64,000 bases of DNA from Symsagittifera roscoffensis (GCF_963678635.1 NC_087063.1:62473850-62537849), one strand, 5' to 3'; shown: positions 32,515 to 45,822, numbered from the stretch's first letter. A program made the numbers and translations. Notes: generated by a model not told the origin, from the sequence alone.

Positions 32515-33316
32515 TGAACATGAAACTTGCTCAACATCGAAAATTATATTCTAAATTTTTTTGTTTTGTTTGAATTCTGCTTCATCACATGTGGCAAAAA
32601 CTCATCAAGGTCAAATTACATCATCTGTTATCGCAATGACTACTGAAGTTTCGACCGCATCAGCAAAAAGTTTCTCAGCATCAAAAACTATATAAAAAAT
32701 GTTTCGTCCAAATTCTGCCTCATCATATATAGTTTAACTTATCAGGAATACATCATTTGACCAATGAATATGATTTTTGACAGCATGAATATAAAAAATA
32801 CTCAACATCGGAAACTAATAAAGCAAAATTTTTTAAACAATGGTTTTCGATGTTGAGTCTTTTTTTATGTTGATGCGGTCCAAAAATTATAGTTGAAAAG
32901 GCGATTGAAAAAATATTAGTCATGGAGATAAGATATGTAACTCAACATGAGCATAAAAAAAGCTCAGCTTTAAAACTATGTTTGGAAAAACAATAATTGA
33001 TCGAACTTTGACTCGTCATTTGTTGTGTGACTCATGTTGCATCATGTTGAAGTCACGTTGCATCATCCTATTTTTCATCAATGATCAATGTTTTGATCAT
33101 AGGCTTGAACATAAAGGTTGCTGAGCATCAAAACTGTTAGAAAAAAAATTTCATGTTTTGCCTCATTATATGTAGTATGACTCATGAAGGCCAACATGTG
33201 ATGTTTCGTTAACAATTGGTTTTCGACCATACGTGTGAAAATTGAAACTGCTCAGCATAAAAAATTGTGTTGAAAAGTTACACTTTGCTCGAATTTTGTC
33301 TCATCATATCTAGCAG
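32515..33316. repeat. Degenerate satellite, about 125-160 bp period
   Basis: The motif CTCARCATCRAAAACT recurs at about 32530, 32674, 32801, 32961, 33121 and 33251, with variants of TTCTGCCTCATCATATNTAG between. The period is irregular and the copies are much diverged. It recurs in unit 2 at about 37365-38168. Confidence 0.55.
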
Positions 33317-33641
33317 GTCACTAACATCCCCAGGATATAAAAAATTACTAAAAACATTCACTGCACCCCGCGCTAACGACTATTCAATTGAATATTATGA
33401 TCATAACATCATCAGATCAAACAAACTCAATTTCTTGGCGACGATCAATTTGCAAACCCACAATTAACAGAAAAATTTTTCATTAAAACATCCTACTTAT
33501 TCACACTTAACAAACTCGATAAAAAGCATAATCACATTATTTCAGAAGCATAATCAGATATTCAAGCATACGAATCATTTCACGAAAAATTTTAAGCAAT
33601 TTCACTAACCTTTCATTTCCTCACAACAAAAAAAACGTGAT

Positions 33642-34195
33642 TTGCCCTGCTCACACGACATCATGTTGAGAACTAAGCAAACACACACCTACACTTATTA
33701 TCGTTTCATTCAAAATCATTTTCATTCACACACACCATCACGACAACCTCAACACAGATTTCAATTCATCAATTCTAAATACACCTCACCGTTTTTTCTA
33801 AACTTCACGTACTGCATTAAAAATACTAACTTTCAAGGCATCCTCAGGAATTATGACCCAATCACTCAGATGTATATATTTTGTCCCCTCACCAAGACCT
33901 TCAACGAAGAACAATCCCGACCCCTGATCATTCCGCATGAATATATTCAACCTATAGAAGTACCCATTTAAGAATTCGTCCACAACACTAAATACAATCA
34001 CAAAATTTACAATCTAATTCAGAACACACCTCACGAAATTGCAGTAGGCACCGAAGAACTAAAAACCATAAAAGCACTTCAATTGCTTTGGCCACTGCTC
34101 CAAACTAAAAACATCATACGCATACTAGCAAAACACCAACCACATCAGATGCTATTCACGATGTTTTCCCTCATGGCTTCTTTCCCGACGACTAA
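33642..34195 (+). pseudogene. ORF4 distal part, tandem unit 2
   Basis: The frame at 33642-33971 is identical in protein sequence to 28797-29126. It is a promoterless, truncated copy created by the tandem duplication, with the upstream part of ORF4 replaced by flank DNA at 33317. Unit 2 keeps about 10 bp near 33430 that unit 1 lacks. Confidence 0.8.
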
Positions 34196-35808
34196 GGTAA
34201 CTATGAATTTAATAATTTTAAAGACTAACTAATTAAAATAAAAACTAATCATTTTTTTCCAGTAATTTACATTTTCTTTAGTCTTCACACCACGATCGCC
34301 TACAAACAAGAAAAAACTGATAAAAAACAATCTCTATTTTTCATAATAAACTCTATTAAACCAACAGCACTAAATGATGCAGTAAAAATCAATTCAAAGT
34401 AGAAAATTTATCTCTAAATTATTTCCCAATATGTAGTAAAATTAAATACGATGATAATCATTATATAATTTTAGACCCCACAAAGCAGTAAAATTTGAAC
34501 TTAAAAGCAGTAAATTTAAACAAAAGAAAAGCAGTACTAACCTTTTATGCATATTCTGTTCACCCGCACGAGAATTCTATGCACAATCGCACAACTCGCC
34601 CACGAAGAATTGTTTAAAATAATGAATTCAAGTTTCATGTTTTCACTAGCAACAACTCAAACCAACAAAAACAAGTTTCCAACTTTCCTTTAACCCGGTT
34701 GGAATGGAATTATATAATAACCAAACTAACCAACGCAGCTTACTGAACATCATAAACCGCAAACTAACAGTATGGCTAAGAAAAGAAGAACACCTACGTT
34801 ACCCAAACCGGATTAAACCAGCTTAAAACTGGATAATTTATTCTTTTGAAGACAATTACCAAGTCTAAAAAAGAAATAATAAAAAACCAAAAAGTCGCAA
34901 GACAAACCCAAACCAAAAACAATTGATTTTTGAGAAAAGGACACAACCAAAGAAACAAAAGGAAAACCAGAAACAATATAACATAAAACGTTAGCAAAAA
35001 ACAGGACCACTTAAAAAACCAGCACGAAATCATACTCCCACTCCTGGCCTAACCCACCAGAGAGGACGTCCTGAGCATGCTCTATAGCCGGCCTAACCCA
35101 CCGTGCTACATCCACGCTTTATCCACGCTTTGTGACCACACTATATTTTTGACAAGAGGTACTCAAATGTGAGTAACTCTTAAAAATAACTGAACTAAAA
35201 CTAAAACGCTTTTGCGAAAACAATTAAACAAAATCATAACTAAAAAATTAAATTAACAAAACTTTATAAACTGAAAATCATAATATGCAGTATATAGATT
35301 ACACACAACCACAAAGACGAGTATCCAAAGACTAGACGACCCCATCACACTCAACTTACACAATGGCTAAACACAACCGACATGCCGCCCACAAACACGA
35401 CTCAAAAAGGATTTAGAGTACAACTTGACTTCGCAGAAAAGGATTCCATTGAATCAGACCAATGACCACCTCGATGTTCAAGTATACGTACAGATCCGAG
35501 CTACCAGGCATTCCCTCCAAACTCGAGTTTCACGCCATTCCCAATCCAGATCGAAACATAGTTCTCCACAACTAATCAAGAACAGACGATCATAACAAAC
35601 CATCTTGAAATCAGATTGATTTTGTTGGCGGTCATGGTTTTTGTCGAACGACAGCTAACAACTTCATATCGACGACTCCAGCTTCCTGGAGCTTTCTTCT
35701 CCAAGAACGAAACAAGAAATGATGCTCGCCAAACACCCGCGGTCATCCTCCATCCTTCATTACAGATAAAAGAGACAAGATCAAAAAACTCTGTAAACCC
35801 CGGATAGG

Positions 35809-36217
35809 TGGAACCAGTTATAAACTATATTTATTATTGGTTATAAATTGGATATTTTATCTCTATAAAATATTTAATATTAACCAATCATGATCCATCT
35901 AACTAACAACCCACTTATTTGTAAGTGCTGAAATTACTTGTAATTTCAGCACCAGAGAGATTTGAATTTAACTTAGAAATTAGTTACCTCTCCAAGAGAC
36001 CTTTAGCAATCGCAATAATCCAGTATACTCTAGATCTATTGAGCCTAGCAGAGACTAGTTAAACGCCCTGAGACTAATAGATATAAGAGTAAGATTAGGA
36101 TCGGTATTAGACTAAGAAAATGCACGAATCTATCCGGCCGAAAATAAGATAGCGTGACAAGCAGACGGTGCACCCTATCCGAAATTATTCTATGAGTTAC
36201 ACCTCGAACCCAACTCA
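35809..36217 (+). repeat. 3' LTR of element A, unit 2
   Basis: 409 bp, essentially identical to 30964-31372 (one change seen, TCTTTTGAG to TCTATTGAG). Confidence 0.9.
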
Positions 36218-36274
36218 CCGAGATGCTGAAATGATTGAGATATTGATTTCAACCGTCAAAAATAACTGTTTTTG

Positions 36275-37138
36275 CCCGGGTTGACCTCCATAGACCAAAA
36301 ATGCTAATCATACAATTCCATAAACTAAGTCTATGAAAAAATACTACTCATGCAAATTTCATACATTTTGCTAAAATGTTGTCGTCGAATTTTCGAAAAA
36401 TTCTTCTCTTGTTCAGTGTATCGTACCAAATAAAAAAGAAAAATTTTTGTCGAAAAAAATGCTAATCATACAATTTCCATAAATGGAAAATGTATGACTT
36501 GCATTTTTTTTGATGGCGACGACAAAATTTTTCAAAGTATTTTTGAAATTGCCCCCAAAATTGCATGCAAAATTTAATTTTTTGTGTGTATAACGTAGTC
36601 CTGGATATACTAATATTGTATTTTTTTCCTTTTCTCTTCAATGCTTTTTTTCAAAATCGCTTAAAACTCCTCTTTCTTTTGTATGACATGTTTTTGTATG
36701 CCTTGATCAATGTCTGGTAATTTGAAAATTCAAATTTTAGAAAAAATCATCTTTGAAAATTTTTGCCAAAATTTGAAAGTTCGGTACTTTCGTTATATTG
36801 TTTGTGTGAGACAGAATGCAAACTTTTCAGGCTGTTTCCAATGCACTTTTAATGCGAGACCTCCAAACTGTCGGTAACTACGTTTGATTTACCATTGTTA
36901 ATGTCATTTGTGTTTGGTTACGAACACAACGAAAAAAATTTTCGAAATTAAAATGTAAAAAATCGATATTTTTGGTTTATGGAAAAAAAGGCTAGTCATA
37001 CAATTTCTGTACATGAAAAAATACTAATCATAGACCTTTCATGCAATTTTTTCTACTTATGGAATTGCATGAAAAGTGTATGATTAGCATTTTTCCATAT
37101 ATGAAAATTGTATGACTAGCATTTTTGGTCAACCCGGG
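36275..37138. mobile_element. MITE 3, copy in tandem unit 2
   Basis: Same ends and content as 31430-32290, with a 6-bp insertion-type difference (TTTGAAAATTCAAATTTT). Confidence 0.7.
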
Positions 37139-38492
37139 TGGTTATAAACTTAGCTGATTGAAAGTCATGTTGCCAACAATTTATCATTATATACAATTAA
37201 CATCACATGATTTACAAACAATTTTCGTTCATTGAATCGAGTTATATGTGTTTGCATAGCTGTAACACAGGAGAGAGAGAGAGAGAGAGAGAGAGTTGAG
37301 CAGGGCGCGGAAAAGTGAAGGAGCCAAATGTTTTTTCAGACACCAATGATTTTGTGTCAATAGACATGAACATGAAACTTGCTCAACATCGAAAATTATA
37401 TTCTAAATTTTTTTGTTTTGTTTGAATTCTGCTTCATCACATGTGGCAAAAACTCATCAAGGTCAAATTACATCATCTGTTATCGCAATGACTACTGAAG
37501 TTTCGACCGCATCAGCAAAAAGTTTCTCAGCATCAAAAACTATATAAAAAATGTTTCGTCCAAATTCTGCCTCATCATATATAGTTTAACTTATCAGGAA
37601 TACATCATTTGACCAATGAATATGATTTTTGACAGCATGAATATAAAAAATACTCAACATCGGAAACTAATAAAGCAAAATTTTTTAAACAATGGTTTTC
37701 GATGTTGAGTCTTTTTTTATGTTGATGCGGTCCAAAAATTATAGTTGAAAAGGCGATTGAAAAAATATTAGTCATGGAGATAAGATATGTAACTCAACAT
37801 GAGCATAAAAAAAGCTCAGCTTTAAAACTATGTTTGGAAAAACAATAATTGATCGAACTTTGACTCGTCATTTGTTGTGTGACTCATGTTGCATCATGTT
37901 GAAGTCACGTTGCATCATCCTATTTTTCATCAATGATCAATGTTTTGATCATAGGCTTGAACATAAAGGTTGCTGAGCATCAAAACTGTTAGAAAAAAAA
38001 TTTCATGTTTTGCCTCATTATATGTAGTATGACTCATGAAGGCCAACATGTGATGTTTCGTTAACAATTGGTTTTCGACCATACGTGTGAAAATTGAAAC
38101 TGCTCAGCATAAAAAATTGTGTTGAAAAGTTACACTTTGCTCGAATTTTGTCTCATCATATCTAGCAGGTCACTAACATCCCCAGGATATAAAAAATTAC
38201 TAAAAACATTCACTGCACCCCGCGCTAACGACTATTCAATTGAATAATATGATCATAACATCATCAGATCAAACAAACTCAATTTCTTGGCGACGATCAA
38301 TTTGCAAACCCACAATTAACAGAAAAATTTTTCATTAAAACATCCTACTTATTCACACTTAACAAACTCGATAAAAAGCATAATCACATTATTTCAGAAG
38401 CATAATCAGATATTCAAGCATACGAATCATTTCACGAAAAATTTTAAACAATTTCACTAACCTTTCATTTCCTCACAACAAAAAAACGTGAT

Positions 38493-39048
38493 TTGCCCTG
38501 CTCACACGACATCATGTTGAGAACTAAGCAAACACACACCTACACTTATTATCGTTTCATTCAAAATCATTTTCATTTACACACACCATCACGACAACCT
38601 CAACACAGATTTCAATTCATCAATTCTAAATACACCTCACCGTTTTTTCTAAACTTCACGTACTGCATTAAAAATACTAACTTTCAAGGCATCCTCAGGA
38701 ATTATGACCCAATCACTCAGATGTATATATTTTGTCCCCTCACCAAGACCTTCAACGAAGAACAATCCCGACCCCTGATCATTCCGCATGAATATATTCA
38801 ACCTATAGAAGTACCCATTTAAGAATTCATCCACAACACTAAATACAATCACAAAATTTACAATCTAATTCAGAACACACCTCACGAAATTGCAGTAGGC
38901 ACCGAAGAACTAAAAACCATAAAAGCACTTCAATTGCTTTGGCCACTGCTCCAAACTAAAAACATCATACGCATACTAGCAAAACACCAACCACATCAGA
39001 TGCTATTCACGATGTTTTCCCTCATGGCTTCTTTCCCGACGACTAAGG
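38493..39048 (+). pseudogene. ORF4 distal part, tandem unit 3
   Basis: The frame at 38493-38822 differs from the other two units by one residue (HLHT for HSHT). Same truncated context as unit 2. Confidence 0.8.
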
Positions 39049-40659
39049 TAACTATGAATTTAATAATTTTAAAGACTAACTAATTAAAATAAAAACTAAT
39101 CATTTTTTTCCAGTAATTTACATTTTCTTTAGTCTTCACACCACGATCGCCTACAAACAAGAAAAAACTGATAAAAAACAATCTCTATTTTTCATAATAA
39201 ACTCTATTAAACCAACAGCACTAAATGATGCAGTAAAAATCAATTCAAAGTAGAAAATTTATCTCTAAATTATTTCCCAATATGTAGTAAAATTAAATAC
39301 GATGATAATCATTATATAATTTTAGACCCCACAAAGCAGTAAAATTTGAACTTAAAAGCAGTAAATTTAAACAAAAGAAAAGCAGTACTAACCTTTTATG
39401 CATATTCTGTTCACCCGCACGAGAATTCTATGCACAATCGCACAACTCGCCCACGAAGAATTGTTTAAAATAATGAATTCAAGTTTCATGTTTTCACTAG
39501 CAACAACTCAAACCAACAAAAACAAGTTTCCAACTTTCCTTTAACCCGGTTGGAATGGAATTATATAATAACCAAACTAACCAACGCAGCTTACTGAACA
39601 TCATAAACCGCAAACTAACAGTATGGCTAAGAAAAGAAGAACACCTACGTTACCCAAACCGGATTAAACCAGCTTAAAACTGGATAATTTATTCTTTTGA
39701 AGACAATTACCAAGTCTAAAAAAGAAATAATAAAAAACCAAAAAGTCGCAAGACAAACCCAAACTAAAAACAATTGATTTTTGAGAAAAGGACACAACCA
39801 AAGAAACAAAAGGAAAACCAGAAACAATATAACATAAAACGTTAGCAAAAAACAGGACCACTTAAAAAACCAGCACGAAATCATACTCCCACTCCTGGCC
39901 TAACCCACCAGAGAGGACGTCCTGAGCATGCTCTATAGCCGGCCTAACCCACCGTGCTACATCCACGCTTTATCCACGCTTTGTGACCACACTATATTTT
40001 TGACAAGAGGTACTCAAATGTGAGTAACTCTTAAAAATAACTGAACTAAAACTAAAACGCTTTTGCGAAAACATTTAAACAAAATCATAACTAAAAAATT
40101 AAATTAACAAAACTTTATAAACTGAAAATCATAATATGCAGTATATAGATTACACACAACCACAAAGACGAGTATCCAAAGACTAGACGACCCCATCACA
40201 CTCAACTTACACAATGGCTAAACACAACCGACATGCCGCCCACAAACACGACTCAAAAAGGATTTAGAGTACAACTTGACTTCGCAGAAAAGGATTCCAT
40301 TGAATCAGACCAATGACCACCTCGATGTTCAAGTATACGTACAGATCCGAGCTACCAGGCATTTCCTCCAAACTCGAGTTTCACGCCATTCCCAATCCAG
40401 ATCGAAACATAGTTCTCCACAACTAATCAAGAACAGACGATCATAACAAACCATCTTGAAATCAGATTGATTTTGTTGGCGGTCATGGTTTTTGTCGAAC
40501 GACAGCTAACAACTTCATATCGACGACTCCAGCTTCCTGGAGCTTTCTTCTCCAAGAACGAAACAAGAAATGATGCTCGCCAAACACCAGCGGTCATCCT
40601 CCATCCTTCATTACAGATAAAAGAGACAAGATCAAAAAACTCTGTAAACCCCGGATAGG

Positions 40660-41068
40660 TGGAACCAGTTATAAACTATATTTATTATTGGTTATAAATT
40701 GGATATTTTATCTCTATAAAATATTTAATATTAACCAATCATGATCCATCTAACTAACAACCCACTTATTTGTAAGTGCTGAAATTACTTGTAATTTCAG
40801 CACCAGAGAGATTTGAATTTAACTTAGAAATTAGTTACCTCTCCAAGAGACCTTTAGCAATCGCAATAATCCAGTATACTCTAGATCTATTGAGCCTAGC
40901 AGAGACTAGTTAAACGCCCTGAGACTAATAGATATAAGAGTAAGATTAGGATCGGTATTAGACTAAGAAAATGCACGAATCTATCCGGCCGAAAATAAGA
41001 TAGCGTGACAAGCAGACGGTGCACCCTATCCGAAATTATTCTATGAGTTACACCTCGAACCCAACTCA
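40660..41068 (+). repeat. 3' LTR of element A, unit 3
   Basis: 409 bp. Same ends and the same CCGAG flank as units 1 and 2. Confidence 0.9.
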
Positions 41069-41740
41069 CCGAGATGCTGAAATGATTGAGATATTGATTT
41101 CAACCGTCAAAAATAACTGTTTTTGCCCGGGTTGACCTCCATAGACCAAAAATGCTAATCATACAATTCCATAAACTAAGTCTATGAAAAAATACTACTC
41201 ATGCAAATTTCATACATTTTGCTAAAATGTTGTCGTCGAATTTTCGAAAAATTCTTCTCTTGTTCAGTGTATCGTACTAAATAAAAAAGAAAAATTTTTG
41301 TCGAAAAAAATGCTAATCATACAATTTCCATAAATGGAAAATGTATGACTTGCATTTTTTTTGATGGCGACGACAAAATTTTTCAAAGTATTTTTGAAAT
41401 TGCCCCCAAAATTGCATGCAAAATTTAATTTTTTGTGTGTATAACGTAGTCCTGGATATACTAATATTGTATTTTTTTCCTTTTCTCTTCAATGCTTTTT
41501 TTCAAAATCGCTTAAAACTCCTCTTTCTTTTGTATGACATGTTTTTGTATGCCTTGATCAATGTCTGGTAATTTGAAAATTCAAATTTTAAAAAAAATCA
41601 TCTTTGAAAATTTTTGCCAAAATTTGAAAGTTCGGTACTTTCGTTATATCGTTTGTGTGAGACAGAATGCAAACTTTTCAGGCTGTTTCCAATGCACTTT
41701 TAATGCGAGACCTCCAAACTGTCGGTTACTACGTTTGATT

Positions 41741-41940
41741 NNNNNNNNNNNNNNNNNNNNNNNNNNNNNNNNNNNNNNNNNNNNNNNNNNNNNNNNNNNN
41801 NNNNNNNNNNNNNNNNNNNNNNNNNNNNNNNNNNNNNNNNNNNNNNNNNNNNNNNNNNNNNNNNNNNNNNNNNNNNNNNNNNNNNNNNNNNNNNNNNNNN
41901 NNNNNNNNNNNNNNNNNNNNNNNNNNNNNNNNNNNNNNNN
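41741..41940. other. Assembly gap, 200 N
   Basis: Exactly 200 N, probably a placeholder of unknown true length. It interrupts MITE 3 of the third tandem unit. The sequence after it does not continue that MITE. Confidence 0.98.
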
Positions 41941-42235
41941 AGGCACCCTAACAAGGAGGTAATTGAATTAACATTAGCATCAGCCCGAGTCGCGATTTTT
42001 TACGACTAACTTTTTGACTTTGTCGGTCGGTCCTATATTAATTCCGCGACCGAAAAATTATAGTCACGACAGTTTTTTGTAGACGGAAACAAAGTTTCGA
42101 AACAAAGTCTCTACAGCAATATTAGGAAAACTAGTCGCGACAGGGTCAAAAATTTAGCCGTGACATGGTGAAAAAATTAGTCACGACTTGGTCGAAAGTT
42201 TAAGCGCGAAATTTTAGTCACCAGATAGTCTATAC
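41941..42235. other. Stretch with recurring AGTCRCGAC motif
   Basis: Variants of AGTCGCGAC / AGTCACGAC / GCCGTGAC occur about six times between 41986 and 42190 with irregular spacing. No gene is seen. It may be part of an unnamed repeat whose other end lies in the gap. Confidence 0.4.
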
Positions 42236-42760
42236 TGGAGAAAAAAAGTAACGCAGCCAAACAGTTATCAAAACTCAAAAAAAATTATGAAACCTTGTGA
42301 TTATAAAATCGTTTCATTCCTTGTGTGAAAACAACACTTTAGAAGCACATTTTTGCCTGACTTATGAACTAAATTAAAACAAAATGAAATCTGACAGACA
42401 GTAAGCCCCTTACACCAAAAGAACAAAATTCGAAGATTTTGATCCGGGCAAAACCAGTAAGTACTAAATTTTTTTATTTCATTTTTTGAGAGATGCAACT
42501 TCTTATCACGTTTTTTTGCTCGACTTAATAATTTTTTTAAAACAGCTATCAATTTTGCAATGAAAGCTTTGAAAAAAGAGCTTACTTTACTTGTTTTAAA
42601 AAAGCCTCAAAACTTTTGTAATTTTTTTGATAAAAACTAGGTATACCACTATCTACGGGCGAAAATCAGTATAGTAGTAGCCAAGTTTTTTTGTCTTTTC
42701 AAAAACTTTCTCTCATTTTTATGTTATTAGTTTCTCTAGTTGCGTTACTTTTTTTCTCCA
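42236..42760. mobile_element. MITE 4, 525 bp
   Basis: A perfect 20-bp terminal inverted repeat: TGGAGAAAAAAAGTAACGCA at 42236-42255 and its complement at 42741-42760. No clear target duplication was read. The 83-codon minus ORF inside is not credible as a gene. Confidence 0.75.
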
Positions 42761-45060
42761 TTTTAGAAATAGACAGCACATAGTATGTCCAACAAACTAA
42801 ATGACAAACAGCTATCATTTACCTTGAACTTGAAAGTAACTTAATTTTTGAGGATTGAAATTTTGTCGAGTTTTTCGCTTGCAAAAGTTGAAAACAGATT
42901 ATTTTGTATAATTATTTAGGGGACGGAGTTGGTTGGTGACTGTTTGTTCTGTGTTTATCAAATGTCGTCTGAGGGCGATTAAAAGCACAGTAATTAATGT
43001 ACTCACAAAACATGGCACCCTTCAGGTCGGTGCTCTGTTTGCTCGCGGGGCCTGAGTCAAAACGTCTTTATTTTAATCTTCGTTTGTCAGATTCAAATTA
43101 AGGTAATGAACTTAATATTTTTTCAACCTAAAATATGTACATAGTTTGACGAGGGAGCGAGCACCGTAAAAACGCAAACTTTTGTTGAAAACCAAAAAGA
43201 GTCTGAAAATTTCACTCTTGGCCTGATTTTCAGATAATTATTCGACCTATTTTTATAGCGTTTTGGGAGACGCTTTTAAACAAATTTGGTTCACTTGAAA
43301 ACAGGTCCATATTTCCACCATCTTTTTGGAAATCCGCCCTCGAGAAAATCCCAGATCTGCGCTGGCCTACAATTGAGATTGAGCTTTAAACTCTTAACAG
43401 TCTGATCAATTTTTTTTCAGCTTTATTCGAAATTAATTCCCTTAGTCTTCTGAAACTAAATCAGATAAGCAAACATCAGTCCGCAGAATGTTGTCTTAAA
43501 TATTTTCTCTCTGATTATTGAGCAAAAAAATGATACCGCCAAGCTTAAACGCAAAATGATCGAAACACCGGTTACTTTCTAACCGTATAGGTTAAAATTG
43601 AGCTGAATTTTTGCAAATATTGCATTTTTAAATGACAATTTGATTTTTTTGAAGTATGGACTTGTTTTTAGGAAGGTTAACTGAATATTTATTTTCTCGT
43701 TCTTACCTGTGGTAGTTCTTGGTTAGTATACTTGTTAGTACTGGGTGACATTTTTGTTGCTTTTGCAAATTAACCGTTGTTTCAGATTAGCTTTTTTCTT
43801 GGGTTTTCAGCTTAGTTTCTGTTCGAGAAGTCAGAAGTCACGTTCTTCAAGGACTTTTGGTTCAAATTCAATAAAAAAGTAAATAGTAGAAATCAGTAGG
43901 TTACAAATTTTAGGACTTCATAAGATAATCTCTGATGAGCGCCAAATTAATTTTCAGACATTTCCTCAGTCAACTAACTTCTAAATCAATGTATCAAAAA
44001 TTGTTTTTTTTTTAGACGAAATGCAAATTGTGATTGCAAAAGAATGGACACCAGGGCCAACGAAGCAAGAAAATCATTGTCGCACGTCTGTCATATTTAG
44101 TTATGTTTTTGTTGTAATTTTTATGTGGGTGAAGCTCACCCATACCTTCGGTGCAGATAAAGCCTTAATAGGAGTAGTATTTTTTGTTTTCTCCACAAGT
44201 AGCACGTCTGCTGGTTTGTATTTTTTGATGACTCAATTAGTTTTTGTGATTATATAATGATTTCAGTACACTTTTTCTAAATTTGAGAAAAAAATGTAAA
44301 ATAATCATACTGCTCGTATTTTGAGAAAAAGCCTTGATTGTACCGACTGCAATTAAGACCAATTGAAAAAGATTTTGTTGAATAATTGAGAAAAAAATTG
44401 AGAAAAAAAGAAGAATTTTTTTCATTTTTTTTTTTCGTTTTATCCCCCACTTGCTATGTAAAATGCCAAGATTGTGTTTAGCGTCTCGTCTTGTGCTAAT
44501 AAGAACAAATTGCTGGCCTCAATTTAATTTGGAACGTATTGACTCGCTTCTTACGCGTGTTATAAGTACGCAACATATTGCACTTTAAAAATCTCGAAAT
44601 GGTTAAATTAGCAATTTTCAAACGACCGTAACTTTACGAAAAATGATCACTGGTGAACAGATTGCTTTTTCAATTTGAGCGTAGGATAGCAATATGTTTC
44701 AGGTTGTATAAAAAGTTCCGTCAAAAACGCCTAGTTAACAAGTCGATAATTGACTGAATAAAAAAACAACACCAATCATAAATATTCCGCATTCTCTCCG
44801 AAAGTCGAAACAATAATCGATTCAAATTTATTTTAATCATCACTAACTTATCAATAAACTAAAAAACAAAAAGCAAATTTAAATAGATTATAATTTATAG
44901 TTATTTTATCTGTTTTTTTTTATACAAACTTAACAGAGGGTAGTCGTTTTTTTTCTTTTTTGTTGAAAAAAAAATTTATTTCAATGGATTATAATCTGAT
45001 GAAAACATTTTTATTTGCGGATTTCGTCAATCGACTTGGCATCTGGGTTCTAATGGTTAA
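42761..45060. other. No recognisable gene; one repeat
   Basis: AT-rich with some higher-GC patches (42920-43080, 43320-43380), but no sustained frame. A 78-codon ORF (44021-44257) follows an acceptor-like TTTTTTTTTAGACG and is hydrophobic, but has no other support. 44580-44780 is a dispersed repeat shared with about 63395-63560 (AACTTTACGAAAAATGATCAC, later TAGTTAACAAGTCG). Confidence 0.4.
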
Positions 45061-45240
45061 GAAATCTGGGTCACCTGAACCACCTCCCGCCTGAACCACG
45101 CGCCCTCACACTTGAACCCCCATCTGAACCAACCCCACCCCCGCCAGAACCAATCCAGGTGAGGTACGGGATTGGTTTTGGCGTGGTATTGGAGCTTGGG
45201 GGGGGTAGAGGGGTTTTATTCTGCCTTGGGGTTGGCCCTG
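45060..45240. repeat. C-rich repeat with CACCTGAACC motifs
   Basis: Multiple CTGAACC / CCAGAACC units, G/C runs after about 45190, and resemblance to 51180-51300 on the other side of the decayed Gypsy element. Confidence 0.5.
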
Positions 45241-45639
45241 ATCCTTAAGTTTAGAAATGAAATCAATGACTAAGTTGAGGAAAAAAATAGCTAGAGGGGT
45301 GTGCGGGTTTGGTTTTATATCCAAATTTTTGGTTTTAGAACGCGTTTTGCTATTAATTCGGATGTTTTCGAAGTGACACATAACAAAGAAAGTTAAAAAC
45401 ATCCATTTTAATGTGATTGTCTAGTTATTATCAAATCAATTACATTGAATTACAAATAAAATATAATGCAATGAGTTTTCGCTGTAAAAAAAGGTTTAAT
45501 CCATTTTTTTGTCTGAGCTTTTGTCTGACTTTATTGATAATATTTCAGACCACTAAAGTCTTTATAAATGATTTTTTTTCGCTGACTTAAGTTACTCAAA
45601 AACTTAAGTTTAGAAGGTAGAAAACATTTTATGTGCGTT

Positions 45640-45822
45640 GAAATTTGCATCTCAATACAGTGGAAAAAAATCTGTTATAGTAGATTTAAATGCTCTTTTG
45701 AATAATAGCAATTTATTTTTCATTCTTAATTGATTTTTTTGAATTTTTTTCACTCTCATGGGCACTGACAATAAAACTGATTTTAATCGGTTTTTATCCA
45801 TGGACCTTCAGTGCGGGGAAAC
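45640..45822. mobile_element. Foldback MITE copy, degenerate
   Basis: The ends GTGCGTTGAAA and TCCATGGACCTTCAGTGCGG, and the inner CACTGACAATAAAACTGATTT, match the better-preserved foldback at 51480-51700. Confidence 0.5.

Larger units (their letters stand above)
31373..33316 (+). other. Genomic flank downstream of element A, unit 1
   Basis: This contains the CCCGGG-ended MITE (31430-32290), a GA microsatellite (about 32423-32443) and a degenerate satellite (about 32515-33316). No gene is seen. The same flank recurs at 36218-38168, and truncated at 41069-41740. Confidence 0.7.
28482..41740 (+). repeat. 4.85-kb tandem triplication of element A 3' end, 3' LTR and flank
   Basis: Unit 1 spans 28482-33316, unit 2 spans 33317-38168, and unit 3 spans 38169 to the gap at 41741. 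Each unit contains the distal two-thirds of ORF4, the 3' untranslated region, a 409-bp LTR and about 1.95 kb of downstream genomic DNA. The unit junction joins flank (TCTAGCAG) to ORF4 (GTCACTAAC). Unit lengths differ slightly because of indels, for example one extra GA in the microsatellite of unit 2, a 6-bp change near 36725, and about 10 bp near 28590. Confidence 0.9.

Noticed and set aside
41561-41962. ORFs across the N gap
   Set aside because: Created by treating N as open codons; there is no real sequence there.
44021-44257. 78-codon hydrophobic ORF preceded by a T-rich AG
   Set aside because: Poly-T followed by AG is very common in this DNA, there is no homologous copy, and no adjacent exon could be found.
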